DNA of 64,000 nucleotides from Tenericutes bacterium MO-XQ (GTDB lineage: Bacteria; Bacillota_I; Bacilli_A; Acholeplasmatales; Acholeplasmataceae): positions 1,860,001 to 1,924,000 of the forward strand of contig CP017948.1 in the NCBI GenBank assembly GCA_002838185.1, written 5' to 3'. The notes under the pieces were generated by a model that had not been told where the DNA came from, searched no databases, and saw nothing but the letters and a program-made list of their open reading frames with translations. Of the stretch, positions 15,460 to 24,302 are shown piece by piece (within the stretch, counting starts at the first letter, position 1; the number at the start of each line of letters is the position of its first letter). The translations under genes were made by a program, and so were the position numbers.

Positions 15460-16367
15460 GTTACATCTGATAAATAATAAATGTGTCTAATGTTATCTCT
15501 ATTTTCTACATATGCTGTGATATAAGTATCATCAGATAATATAAGATCATTTACAGTTGTAACAAAACCATTATCATTAAGTGTAAGTGGATAGCTTATA
15601 TCACTATTCTCATTTTGCATTCCATATCTATAAGAGCGACTGATAAAATCAGTACAGTAGAATTTGTTATGAGTATCCAAAAAAAATAAAAAATTATATA
15701 ATGAACGGTTCATAAGGTGCTTGTTTGCATATTCCATTGTTTTATTTAGAGTTTCTTCTTCTAGATTTTTCACTCTCAAAACGATAAATTTTTCTCTATA
15801 ATAAGAACCATAATATGGATATGATGGATCATTTTCACCTCTATAATCAGGCAACATCCAATAGTTAGTAGCTGATTGATTGACCCCAACAGAAAAATCA
15901 TGAGTACCCTCTGACTCATCTTTAATGATATCAATAATACGCTCATCAGCTTGTGGAAAACCAGTAGCTTCAATAAACTGGTTATTTCCATTGTTTAGTG
16001 CTGCATGTCCTCCAACAAAAAAACTCATCAATTGGTGAAACCCAAAAATATTGGGAAACGGAGATTCTTGAGTGACAAAAACATCTCCTTTTTTACCTAA
16101 ATAAAGATGATCCACATCATCAAAAAAAACATCCCTTTTATCTGATAACTCATTATCATTAACTCTATCTATGGGATGATACATTCTCTCTTCATAAGTA
16201 CCATTAGGAAAAACAACTGTTTTAATTTCTTCGACTTCACTTCGACTTTTGAAGTCAGTGATCATCGTATTTACTTTTACATGCTGATAAATACCATATA
16301 TAAATATCGTCAAAAGAATTAATAATGAACATTTAATAATATTTTTGGTGGTTTTTTTTATATTCAT
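15456..16367 (-). CDS. Permuted papain-fold (YiiX/YebB-like) membrane-anchored protein
   Basis: 303 residues with one N-terminal transmembrane span (about 12-27), so most of the protein faces outside. Two segments match circularly permuted NlpC/P60-type enzymes: an early His in FFVGGHAALNNGN followed by FIEATGF, and a later Cys in FYCTDFISRSYRYG. In this permuted order the His comes before the nucleophile Cys. Such proteins act as amidases or peptidases, for example on cell-surface lipids or peptides; the substrate is unknown. The assignment rests on pattern memory, not alignment. UGA stop. Confidence 0.6.
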   Translation of the reverse strand: MNIKKTTKNIIKCSLLILLTIFIYGIYQHVKVNTMITDFKSRSEVEEIKTVVFPNGTYEERMYHPIDRVNDNELSDKRDVFFDDVDHLYLGKKGDVFVTQESPFPNIFGFHQLMSFFVGGHAALNNGNNQFIEATGFPQADERIIDIIKDESEGTHDFSVGVNQSATNYWMLPDYRGENDPSYPYYGSYYREKFIVLRVKNLEEETLNKTMEYANKHLMNRSLYNFLFFLDTHNKFYCTDFISRSYRYGMQNENSDISYPLTLNDNGFVTTVNDLILSDDTYITAYVENRDNIRHIYYLSDVT

Positions 16368-16418
16368 CTATTACACCTCATCATCTATTTTATATAATAA
16401 TTGTGAATATATGATGAA

Positions 16419-16462
16419 CAAAAAAGACATCTCAACATTCCTTTAAATGTTGTTATGTCTTG
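16419..16462 (-). terminator. Terminator of the 7TM-GGDEF gene
   Basis: AAGACAT...ATGTCTT with inner CAACATT/AATGTTG stems; TTTTTTG follows on the minus strand. Confidence 0.8.
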
Positions 16463-16495
16463 ATAGTTTTCTTTTTATTGATTTTCTGGTGATTT

Positions 16496-17983
16496 TTATG
16501 AAATATTATGTCTATGTTTTTTCATCTCATAAAGCGCTTCATCTGCAAACTTTAAAATTTTAGAAACCTTTTGATCGTCTGATTTTAAATGAGATCCATA
16601 TGAATACCCAATAAGCTTATTATTGTTTTTTCTTTTAATAAGGGTATTGACATCCTCGATGATATTTTTTTCATCAAATGTTTTAAAATTTTCAATAATG
16701 AGTAAGAACTCATCTCCACCAAGTCTTATAGCCGTTGTTTTTGGATGTTTGTTTGCTACATCCTTTAAACTGTTCGCAAAACAAATGAGTAAATTATCTC
16801 CTGCCTCATGCCCATGTGAGTCATTTGTTCTTTTCAGTCCATCCAAATCAAATATAACAACTCCATATGGATCCTTAAGACTATCTAATACTTTCTTATA
16901 ATCCTCAAAATAGTTTCTATTATATAAATCTGTCATTAAATCATGGTATAAGACATAATTAAGTTCATTCATTAAATGTTGATGTTCTGTTTCATCGTAA
17001 AATAAGAATAATCTGCCTGAATATTTAAACAGTGGTAAATTAATTCTTTCTTCTTTCATGTGAAGATATATCTTATGTTTATCAAAAGGTTGTTCTAATG
17101 ATTTTGGATCCCTATAAATAATTGCTTTTTCATTCATGATATTTGTTATTTCTTGATATGTTTTTTTATTTAAGTCATCCAATCCAAATTTTTCTTTTAA
17201 CTCATCAGATGCATCAACAACCATACCATTAATGTCGATAATCAAATACATTTCACGATAATGATCCAATATAAACTGATTATTATTAAGCTGAGATATC
17301 AAATTTAAATCTCTAATAATAAAAATAATATAAAGCGCAATCATAAAAATGATAAAGATCGATAGGGTTGGATCAATAGTGAATTCAAATACAAATAAAT
17401 GAATAAGATTAATCATGATTCCAAATCCAAAGCATAATGTGATTAAAAACAATGGGACCCAGTCGTTATTTTTCTTGAACTCCTTGAAGAAGTATGTAAA
17501 TAGTTTTATAAAAATATAAGCTAAAAGTGTGTAAGATAGCAATGTATGTATATAAAATCCAATACCCACAGGTGCTTCATTAAAAATCTCAAATGTTATC
17601 CCTTCATGATAACTCACTTTGATGAATGCTTGATGTATGGTATTTGTAAATACAGATACAGCATTGATGATCCACAAAACAAGCAAAGTCATACTTAATA
17701 TACGTTTATTTTTTATTTCTAAATAATCGTGAACTGCAAGTAATAGTAAAACTACCAAACCAAAGACAATTGGATAGATGCTTAAAGATGCATAGTAAAC
17801 GAAAGCTTCATTTGTTAAGACAAATCTAAGCCCCATCATGAGCGTCCATAATATTAAAACTATATTAATATAAAAGAATTTTTTATATTTTTTGTACTTG
17901 AAGTAAAGGTCTATTCTTAAAAATGGTAAAAAGACTAATATAACTAGTAAGACATAAATAAACCAAATATAATCTTTCATCAT
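16496..17983 (-). CDS. 7TM diguanylate cyclase with PAS-like linker
   Basis: 495 residues. About eight hydrophobic spans fill residues 1-225 (7TM sensor-like), a PAS-like region lies at about 235-315 (IDINGMVVDASDELKEKFGL), and a GGDEF domain at about 330-490. The active-site loop reads RLGGDEFLLII, so the diguanylate cyclase site is intact; LTDLYNRNYFEDY and IFDLDGLKRTNDSHGHEAGD are the substrate/metal-binding segments. It should make c-di-GMP at the membrane in response to an unknown signal. No RxxD inhibitory site is obvious. AAGGAG lies seven bases before the ATG. Confidence 0.9.
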   Translation of the reverse strand: MMKDYIWFIYVLLVILVFLPFLRIDLYFKYKKYKKFFYINIVLILWTLMMGLRFVLTNEAFVYYASLSIYPIVFGLVVLLLLAVHDYLEIKNKRILSMTLLVLWIINAVSVFTNTIHQAFIKVSYHEGITFEIFNEAPVGIGFYIHTLLSYTLLAYIFIKLFTYFFKEFKKNNDWVPLFLITLCFGFGIMINLIHLFVFEFTIDPTLSIFIIFMIALYIIFIIRDLNLISQLNNNQFILDHYREMYLIIDINGMVVDASDELKEKFGLDDLNKKTYQEITNIMNEKAIIYRDPKSLEQPFDKHKIYLHMKEERINLPLFKYSGRLFLFYDETEHQHLMNELNYVLYHDLMTDLYNRNYFEDYKKVLDSLKDPYGVVIFDLDGLKRTNDSHGHEAGDNLLICFANSLKDVANKHPKTTAIRLGGDEFLLIIENFKTFDEKNIIEDVNTLIKRKNNNKLIGYSYGSHLKSDDQKVSKILKFADEALYEMKKHRHNIS

Positions 17984-18097
17984 CCTCAGCTCCTTTTATT
18001 GAATCCCTATCATACTGAAAGTACCTTCATTATACTCATTTCTTTCATTATTGAAAAACATTGTGATAAAAGTTAATGAATTCTTAAGAAAATCAAA

Positions 18098-18150
18098 GAA
18101 AAAAACCTAAAGAAATTTATCATAAACGTGATTTATCTTTAGGTTTTTTT
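18098..18150 (-). terminator. Terminator of the P-loop kinase-like gene
   Basis: AAAAACCTAAAG (18101-18112) pairs with CTTTAGGTTTTT (18137-18148); U-run on both sides. Confidence 0.8.
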
Positions 18151-18182
18151 ATTTTATTCAACCGGAGTTTTAATTCTTTTAT

Positions 18183-18734
18183 CTATATCATGAAAGTTTC
18201 TTTAATCTTTCTTGCGACTTCGTCTGGTTTTAAGTGTTCATTATTAATTTTTATATAGTTTTTATAAGGCATTTCACCTTCAAATGTATTTAGTCTATAA
18301 TTTGTATCTTCATTTATGATTCTTTGTTTAGATAATTCTATGTTTTGTTTGGATTTTTTATGTGCTAAACGGTTTGGAGTTACATTTCTTTTTAAGCGTT
18401 CATCTTGAGAAGCTTCTAATTCAACAAAATAAACTTCAGCTCCTTGATTTTCAAACATATCTTTATATTTGTTAATTAAATCCCATTCTTCTTTATAATC
18501 GAGTGCCCACATAAACGTGAAAATAAGTCCTTCTTGTTCAGTTTTTAAAAACTCTTCAAAAATGATATCTCTTAATCTTCCGTTTGCATTAGTTCTAAAT
18601 GTTCCAAAAAGTTCTAATACAAGCTCAATGGTCATATGGTTATGGAATAATTTTAATTGGGTTATTTTAGTGAGTTCTTGACCAACAGTCATTTTGCCAA
18701 CTGATCCTGGTCCAAAAATAATAATTAATTTCAT
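18183..18734 (-). CDS. P-loop NTPase, kinase-like
   Basis: About 183 residues. A Walker A motif GPGSVGKMTVGQ follows the first strand (KLIIIFGPG), in the manner of shikimate/gluconate-kinase-like AAA proteins. FHNHMTIELVLELF and the late RLAHKKSKQNIELSKQ may be substrate-binding and lid segments. The target is unknown; a small-molecule kinase is most likely. The frame opens at 18761, but AAGGAG lies seven bases before the ATG at 18734 and the shorter N-terminus is the family form. Confidence 0.75.
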   Translation of the reverse strand: MKLIIIFGPGSVGKMTVGQELTKITQLKLFHNHMTIELVLELFGTFRTNANGRLRDIIFEEFLKTEQEGLIFTFMWALDYKEEWDLINKYKDMFENQGAEVYFVELEASQDERLKRNVTPNRLAHKKSKQNIELSKQRIINEDTNYRLNTFEGEMPYKNYIKINNEHLKPDEVARKIKETFMI

Positions 18735-18922
18735 GAATTGGCTCCTTACAAAAGATATCACGATTATATCATTTTTTGAATTTATTATAAATACCTCATA
18801 AAAAATATGTATAAACGCCCAAAAAATATATACTATAGTATATAAATATTTTATCTGCTTTTTTCATATCTTTTCATCATTTTTTTTGTTATATTAAAAT
18901 TGAAAATAGATGAGGTGAATAT

Positions 18923-19900
18923 ATGAAAAGGATTATAAGCTGCGGGGAACTCTTAATCGATTTCATCCCAAAAGAAAAAGGTAAAAAAATTAAAGATATT
19001 GATGCGTTTATTAAAAAACCAGGTGGCGCACCTGCCAATGTATGTGTACAAGCAGCAAAATTAGGTGCACCGGCAAAATTCATCGGACAAGTTGGTAAAG
19101 ATGGTTTTGGGGATTTCTTAAAACAAACCTTAACTGATCATCAAGTAGATGTAAATCACTTATATCAAACTGAACACGCTAATACTGCACTAGCGTTTGT
19201 GACACTATCACATGAAGGTGAAAGAGATTTTATCTTTTACAGAAATCCAAGTGCAGATCAAATCCTAAACTCTTCTCAAGTCAATCATATTGATGTAGAT
19301 AACAGTATTTTTCATTTCTGTTCTCTATCTTTAGATGATTATCCATTAAGAGATGCAATCAGAGATTTACTTGTGACAAACAAAGTTAACAACAACTTAG
19401 TCAGTTTTGATCCTAACTTAAGATTATCACTATTTAAAAATCATAAAGCATATCAAAAAGTCATCATCGATTTTATGGCTTACACAGATATCTTAAAAGT
19501 ATCTGATGATGAACTAACATTTATTACAAAAAAAGATAACGAATATGATGCAATTAACTATCTATTTAACCTTGGTATTAAATACTTAATCATTACCAGA
19601 GGAAAAGATGGTGTTACTTTTATTGATAAAAACAGAACTTTACATCAAAAAGGATTTAAAGTTAAGGTTGTTGATACTACAGGTGCTGGCGATTCATGGA
19701 TTGGTGCATTCTTATCGCAAATCGCAAATCAAGATTTAATCGATGATCTCTCAGATGAACAAGTTCTTGAAATTCTTAAATTTTCAAATGCTGCTGCAGC
19801 AATCACCACAACCAAACATGGTGCAATCTCGGCTTTACCATCTTATGAAGACGTCCTTCGTTTCATAAAAAAACATAATTTAGAAAAACATATGAATTAA
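18923..19900 (+). CDS. scrK: Fructokinase (PfkB family)
   Basis: 325 residues, ribokinase/PfkB fold. It starts RIISCGELLIDFIP, has PGGAPANVCVQAAKLG (first PfkB signature) and DTTGAGDSWIGAFLSQ (second signature with the anion hole and catalytic Asp). This wording is typical of fructokinases from sucrose loci. It phosphorylates fructose to fructose 6-phosphate. It sits 34 bases before a LacI regulator and just before a sucrose-type importer and a GH13 enzyme, which would release fructose. GAGGTGAATAT precedes the ATG. Confidence 0.88.
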   Translation: MKRIISCGELLIDFIPKEKGKKIKDIDAFIKKPGGAPANVCVQAAKLGAPAKFIGQVGKDGFGDFLKQTLTDHQVDVNHLYQTEHANTALAFVTLSHEGERDFIFYRNPSADQILNSSQVNHIDVDNSIFHFCSLSLDDYPLRDAIRDLLVTNKVNNNLVSFDPNLRLSLFKNHKAYQKVIIDFMAYTDILKVSDDELTFITKKDNEYDAINYLFNLGIKYLIITRGKDGVTFIDKNRTLHQKGFKVKVVDTTGAGDSWIGAFLSQIANQDLIDDLSDEQVLEILKFSNAAAAITTTKHGAISALPSYEDVLRFIKKHNLEKHMN

Positions 19901-19937
19901 CCCTTAACATTGATATAATAACTTTAGGAGTGATATG

Positions 19938-20906
19938 ATGGCTAGTATCATCGATGTTGCAAAAAAAGCAGGAGTAAGTATAGCTACTGTATCCAGAGTC
20001 GTTAATAACAGCGGCTACGTGAATCAGGCAACAAGAGAAAAAGTATTAGAATCTATAAAAGCACTTGGTTATGTCCCAAATGAGCTTGCAAGAAGCATGT
20101 TAAAGAAAAGAACCAAGTTAATTGCGATGATTGTACCTGGACTATACAATCCTTTTTTTGCTGATATCGCTCACCATGTTGAACAAGAACTTGATCAACA
20201 TGGATTTAAAATGTTAATCACAAACTCTTCTTCTCCTCTAGGATTAGAAGTCGAATACTTAGAAATGTTAAAACAAAATAAAGTGGATGGTTTAATCATC
20301 ATCTCAGATAATGAGATTGAGGATTTAATCGAAGGTGAACTACCTATTGTTTCATTTGATCGACATTTCAAACATACACCATATGTATCTTGTGATAATT
20401 ATGAAGGTGGAAGACTTGCAGCCAAATCATTATCACATGCCGGTGCTAAACATTTATTATATTTAGGTGATGATTCATATGTATCTCAGGGGCATTTTGC
20501 AACTGAAGTTTCAAAAAGAAAATCAGGATTTCTATCTTATTGTCAAGAAAAAAATCTTATATGTGATGTCCTAGAGTTTCCTAAAAATACACCTATAGAA
20601 GATACAATTAAAACAGTCATATCAGAGAGAGTGCACGACGGCATCTTTGCGATATCTGATTTTTTAGCTACTAAAATTATCAAAGAAGCAAACCAGCATC
20701 ATATCAATATCCCCAAAGACTTAAAAGTCATAGGATTTGATGGTATGGATGATATCTTAAATACCGGTTTAGTGATCACTTCAATTTTTCAAGATAGAGC
20801 AAAAATTGCTAAGGAACTCGTAGATACACTCATCAAAAAAATCAAAGGTAAGCATGTCGATCATAAAATGATTCCAATTTCTTTAAAAAAAGGCGATACC
20901 CTATAA
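19938..20906 (+). CDS. LacI-family transcriptional regulator of the sugar operon
   Basis: 322 residues. N-terminal HTH ASIIDVAKKAGVSIATVSRVVNN with the hinge LGYVPNELARSM, then a periplasmic-binding-protein-like effector domain ending with the KVIGFDGMDD segment. ATG ATG at 19935/19938; AGGAG is seven bases before the second, which also gives the family-type N-terminus. Two operator dyads (centres 20999 and 21065) flank the promoter of the transport genes downstream, so it is the probable repressor; sucrose or fructose would be the inducer by context. Confidence 0.92.
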   Translation: MASIIDVAKKAGVSIATVSRVVNNSGYVNQATREKVLESIKALGYVPNELARSMLKKRTKLIAMIVPGLYNPFFADIAHHVEQELDQHGFKMLITNSSSPLGLEVEYLEMLKQNKVDGLIIISDNEIEDLIEGELPIVSFDRHFKHTPYVSCDNYEGGRLAAKSLSHAGAKHLLYLGDDSYVSQGHFATEVSKRKSGFLSYCQEKNLICDVLEFPKNTPIEDTIKTVISERVHDGIFAISDFLATKIIKEANQHHINIPKDLKVIGFDGMDDILNTGLVITSIFQDRAKIAKELVDTLIKKIKGKHVDHKMIPISLKKGDTL

Positions 20907-20922
20907 TCATTCACAAAAACTG

Positions 20923-20950
20923 AGAAAACGGCTTTATGTCGTTTTTTTCG
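20923..20950 (+). terminator. Terminator after the LacI gene
   Basis: AAAACGGC and GTCGTTTTTTT form a stem (one G-U pair) around a short loop. It separates fructokinase-lacI from the transport genes. Confidence 0.65.
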
Positions 20951-20990
20951 TTTTCTGCTTGAAAACAGTGAAAATCCGCTAAAAACAAAA

Positions 20991-21008
20991 TATGTAAACC
21001 TTTACATA
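20991..21008 (+). promoter_or_regulatory. LacI-type operator O1
   Basis: TATGTAAACCTTTACATA, dyad TGTAAA-CC-TTTACA, upstream of the -35 box. Confidence 0.8.
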
Positions 21009-21015
21009 AAAGTTA

Positions 21016-21044
21016 TTGACATTTATTTTCAAGTGTAGTAAGAT
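21016..21044 (+). promoter_or_regulatory. Promoter of the sugar ABC/GH13 operon
   Basis: TTGACA (21016-21021), 17-base spacer, TAAGAT (21039-21044). Confidence 0.8.
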
Positions 21045-21056
21045 GAAAATATTAAA

Positions 21057-21074
21057 CATGTAAAGGTTTACACA
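21057..21074 (+). promoter_or_regulatory. LacI-type operator O2
   Basis: CATGTAAAGGTTTACACA, dyad TGTAAA-GG-TTTACA, just downstream of the transcription start. O1 and O2 centres are 66 bp apart, a distance that would allow repression by looping. Confidence 0.8.
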
Positions 21075-21106
21075 TTTTAAGTAAGCCACGAAAGGAAAGG
21101 GAGAAA

Positions 21107-22363
21107 ATGAAGAAATTTTTAGTTTTATTTGTACTTCTTGCAACAGCAATTACACTTGCTGCTTGTGGTGGTGGATCAGATGAAATCTATCTGCTCCAAA
21201 ACAAGCCAGAAATTGATAGTCAATTAAAGGCTTTTGCTGATCTTTACGAAGAAGAATACGGTGTAACAGTAAACGTCGTATCTTGTGGTGGAGATGCTTG
21301 TCAATTATCTAACCAATTACAATCAGATATCGCTGCTGGTGAAACTCCAGACATCTTTGTTATTGATGGTCTTGCAGCATATGAACAATACGATCATATC
21401 TTGTATGATTTATCAGATGAAGTATGGGTTGATGATACTGATGTAGCATTTACTTATGACGGATCTGTTTATGGTTTCCCAATTGCAGTTGAAGGTTGGG
21501 GTCTTGCATACAATGCTGATCTACTTGAAGAAGCTGATATTGATCCAGCAACTTTAAACAATTATGATGCATATGTAGATGCTTTTGAAAAATTAGATGG
21601 TATGAAAGCAACTTTAGGCATTGATTCAGTTGTATCTATGGCTGGTGGCGCATCAGGTATGAGTTGGGTAACAGCTGACCATAACTTTAATTCACTTCTA
21701 TCTGCAGGTCTAGCTTATGATGATTTATCAGTTGTTAATGCTTTACTTGATGGTGATGTTAATGCTTCACGTCTAGAACAATATGCTAATTGGGTTGAAC
21801 TATTATTTGAATATGCAGATCCAACAGTATTATCTACAGGCGATTATGATGCACAAGTTAATGCATTTGCTGAAGAAAAAGCAGTATTTATTCACCAAGG
21901 TAACTGGATTGAACCAAATCTAGCAGCTGCAAATGTAACATTTGATCGTGCTTATGCACCTCATGGTACATTAGATGCTGTAACTGATGGTATATTTGTT
22001 TCAGCTCCATCATGGTATGTCGTTAATAAAGATTCAAATAACTTACAAGGTGCTCTAGATTTCTTAGAATATATGGCTACTACTGAAGAAGGTCATAACT
22101 ACATGGTTAACGAAATCGGTGCTATCCCTGCATTTAAATCTGTAACACTACAACCAAGTGCTCCACTTTCAGTTTCAGTAGCTGAATGGATGTCAGCTGG
22201 TAAGATTTATGCTTGGAACCAATATTATTTCACATCAGACTTTAGATCAAACACTTTAGGACCAATCTATGCAACATTTATTGCTGCTGTACTTGATGCT
22301 GAAGCAACAGCTAAACAAGATTTCATTGATGAAATGACAACAGCTTTTGAAGGTTTAGCATAA
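21107..22363 (+). CDS. Sugar ABC transporter substrate-binding lipoprotein
   Basis: 418 residues. Signal peptide ending ITLAACGG (lipobox LAAC), then a family-1 extracellular solute-binding protein: DIAAGETPDIFVIDG, GFPIAVEGWGLAYN and FIHQGNWIEPNL are typical. It binds a sugar outside the membrane and passes it to the permeases that follow. Fructokinase and an amylosucrase-like enzyme in the locus suggest sucrose or a related fructoside. No ATPase gene is in this operon, so a shared MsmK/MalK-type ATPase encoded elsewhere must energise it. AAAGGGAG precedes the ATG. Confidence 0.9.
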   Translation: MKKFLVLFVLLATAITLAACGGGSDEIYLLQNKPEIDSQLKAFADLYEEEYGVTVNVVSCGGDACQLSNQLQSDIAAGETPDIFVIDGLAAYEQYDHILYDLSDEVWVDDTDVAFTYDGSVYGFPIAVEGWGLAYNADLLEEADIDPATLNNYDAYVDAFEKLDGMKATLGIDSVVSMAGGASGMSWVTADHNFNSLLSAGLAYDDLSVVNALLDGDVNASRLEQYANWVELLFEYADPTVLSTGDYDAQVNAFAEEKAVFIHQGNWIEPNLAAANVTFDRAYAPHGTLDAVTDGIFVSAPSWYVVNKDSNNLQGALDFLEYMATTEEGHNYMVNEIGAIPAFKSVTLQPSAPLSVSVAEWMSAGKIYAWNQYYFTSDFRSNTLGPIYATFIAAVLDAEATAKQDFIDEMTTAFEGLA

Positions 22364-22395
22364 TATTTTGATACAAAAAGAAACACATATAAATA

Positions 22396-22423
22396 GAAAA
22401 GTAGGGTATCTCCCCTACTTTTC
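22396..22423 (+). terminator. Intercistronic hairpin after the binding-protein gene
   Basis: GAAAAGTAGGG (22396-22406) pairs with CCCTACTTTTC (22413-22423). Only CATTT follows, so it is more likely a partial terminator or 3'-end stabiliser than a full stop. It allows more binding protein than permease to be made. Confidence 0.65.
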
Positions 22424-22448
22424 ATTTATGATAAGGAGCTGAAAGCCC

Positions 22449-23381
22449 ATGGATTCAAAATTAGACTTTAAATTAAAATTAAAAAATTATTGGCGGAAAA
22501 ATAGTATTTGGGTTTTTGTACTTCCAGCACTCATTGCTTTTGTTTTAGTGATTGTTGTTCCTTTTGTTATCGGATTTTATTATTCGTTTACAGATTGGGA
22601 TGCAACCGGAAGAGAAATCACTTGGATTGGATTTACAAACTACATTGAAGTTTTTTCATTAAACCCATCATTTATATATTCAATCATTATCACAATTATA
22701 TTTTCATTTATCAATATTATATTGATTAATACAGTTTCATTTTCATTAGCATTATTAGTTACTAGAAAACTTAAATTCCAAAATGTTTATCGTCTCGGAT
22801 TCTTCTTACCTAATCTAATTGGTGGTTTAATCTTAGGTTATATTTGGCAATTTATTTTTAATAATGCCCTACCTAGTATTGGACAAGCTATAGGTAGTTC
22901 TGGATTAGGCGATCTTTTAATGCTATCTGATAGAAACACTGCAGTCTTAGCAATCTCAATCGCTTGGGCTTGGCAATATGCAGGGTATATTATGATGATT
23001 TATGTCACTGCAATCCAAAACATCCCAAAAGACCTAATTGAAGCAGCACAAATCGATGGTGCATCAAGCTTCCAACGCCTAAGAAACATTACACTTCCAA
23101 TGGTTGCACCTGCATTTACAGTCACATTATTCTTAACACTCATCAATTCATTTAAGCAATTCGATGTAAACTACTCACTGACACAAGGTGGACCAGTAAC
23201 AACATTTATGAATCAATCGATTTGGGGAACAAAACTCATCCCAATGCAAATCTATGATACATATGCAGAAGCCTTGCGTCCTGCACTTGCACAATCGATG
23301 GCCATTATATTTTTCATCTTACTCACCATCGTATCTATTGCACAAGTAAGATATTCTAAGAGTAAAGAGGTGGAAATCTAA
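22449..23381 (+). CDS. Sugar ABC transporter permease (MalF type)
   Basis: 310 residues, six predicted membrane spans. The cytoplasmic EAA loop reads LIEAAQIDGASSFQRLRNITLPM. It pairs with the next gene product to form the channel. It overlaps the next gene by one base (TAATG). Confidence 0.9.
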   Translation: MDSKLDFKLKLKNYWRKNSIWVFVLPALIAFVLVIVVPFVIGFYYSFTDWDATGREITWIGFTNYIEVFSLNPSFIYSIIITIIFSFINIILINTVSFSLALLVTRKLKFQNVYRLGFFLPNLIGGLILGYIWQFIFNNALPSIGQAIGSSGLGDLLMLSDRNTAVLAISIAWAWQYAGYIMMIYVTAIQNIPKDLIEAAQIDGASSFQRLRNITLPMVAPAFTVTLFLTLINSFKQFDVNYSLTQGGPVTTFMNQSIWGTKLIPMQIYDTYAEALRPALAQSMAIIFFILLTIVSIAQVRYSKSKEVEI

Positions 23382-24286
23382 TGACAAACGAACTAAACAC
23401 TCCAAAAAGACGCATAAAACGTTCATCAATGATTAAATGGGGCAATATCGCACTTGAATCATTAGGTATTTTACTATTCATTATCTTTTTCATGCCTATT
23501 GTCTTAGTTATCATTAATGCTGCAAAAGGTTCATCATTCTTAGTGACAAGTGATCCGCTTAATCTAGATGTTGCTCAAATATCTATATTACTGGAAAATA
23601 TTAAAGAGGTTTGGAGCAATCCAAACATAAATTTCCAATCAGCATTTATCAGTTCACTAATTGTTACTTCACTTTCACTTATATCCATAGTTGTTGTATC
23701 ATCTATGGCTGGTTGGGCATTAGTAAGAAGAAAGACAAAAGCTTCAAATATCGTATTTTATCTATTTGTAGCTGCAATGATCATTCCATTTCAAGTGGTC
23801 ATGCTTCCATTAGTCTCTTGGTTTAGAGCTTTAAGAGATTGGACAGGTATTCCATTTTTAAGATCGTATTTCGGCATGGTCGTAGCTTATATAGGATTTG
23901 GTGCTCCATTATCAATATTCTTATATCACGGATTTATCAAGTCCATACCTTATGAGCTTGAAGAAGCTGCACAAATCGATGGATGTAATAAATTTCAAAC
24001 ATTTATCTATATCGTCCTTCCAATCTTAAAACCAATTACAATTACTGTACTTCTTTTAAATGGTATTTGGATTTGGAATGACTTCTTATTACCACTACTT
24101 GTTTTAGGTAAGGGAACTGATATTCAAACTGTTCCACTTGCAATTGCAAATTATGTAGGCGCATTTATTGTACAGTGGCAATACTTATTAACAGCAGTCT
24201 TAATGGCAATGGCACCAGTCCTTGTATTATTCTTATTTGCACAAAAATATATTATTGAAGGTATGGTTGCTGGATCTATTAAATAG
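23381..24286 (+). CDS. Sugar ABC transporter permease (MalG type)
   Basis: 301 residues, six spans, EAA loop ELEEAAQIDGCNKFQTF and the C-terminal KYIIEGMVAGSIK ending typical of MalG-like permeases. It is coupled to the preceding permease gene (TAATG) and followed after 16 bases by the GH13 gene. Confidence 0.9.
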   Translation: MTNELNTPKRRIKRSSMIKWGNIALESLGILLFIIFFMPIVLVIINAAKGSSFLVTSDPLNLDVAQISILLENIKEVWSNPNINFQSAFISSLIVTSLSLISIVVVSSMAGWALVRRKTKASNIVFYLFVAAMIIPFQVVMLPLVSWFRALRDWTGIPFLRSYFGMVVAYIGFGAPLSIFLYHGFIKSIPYELEEAAQIDGCNKFQTFIYIVLPILKPITITVLLLNGIWIWNDFLLPLLVLGKGTDIQTVPLAIANYVGAFIVQWQYLLTAVLMAMAPVLVLFLFAQKYIIEGMVAGSIK

Positions 24287-24302
24287 CTAAGGAGTATACA
24301 CG

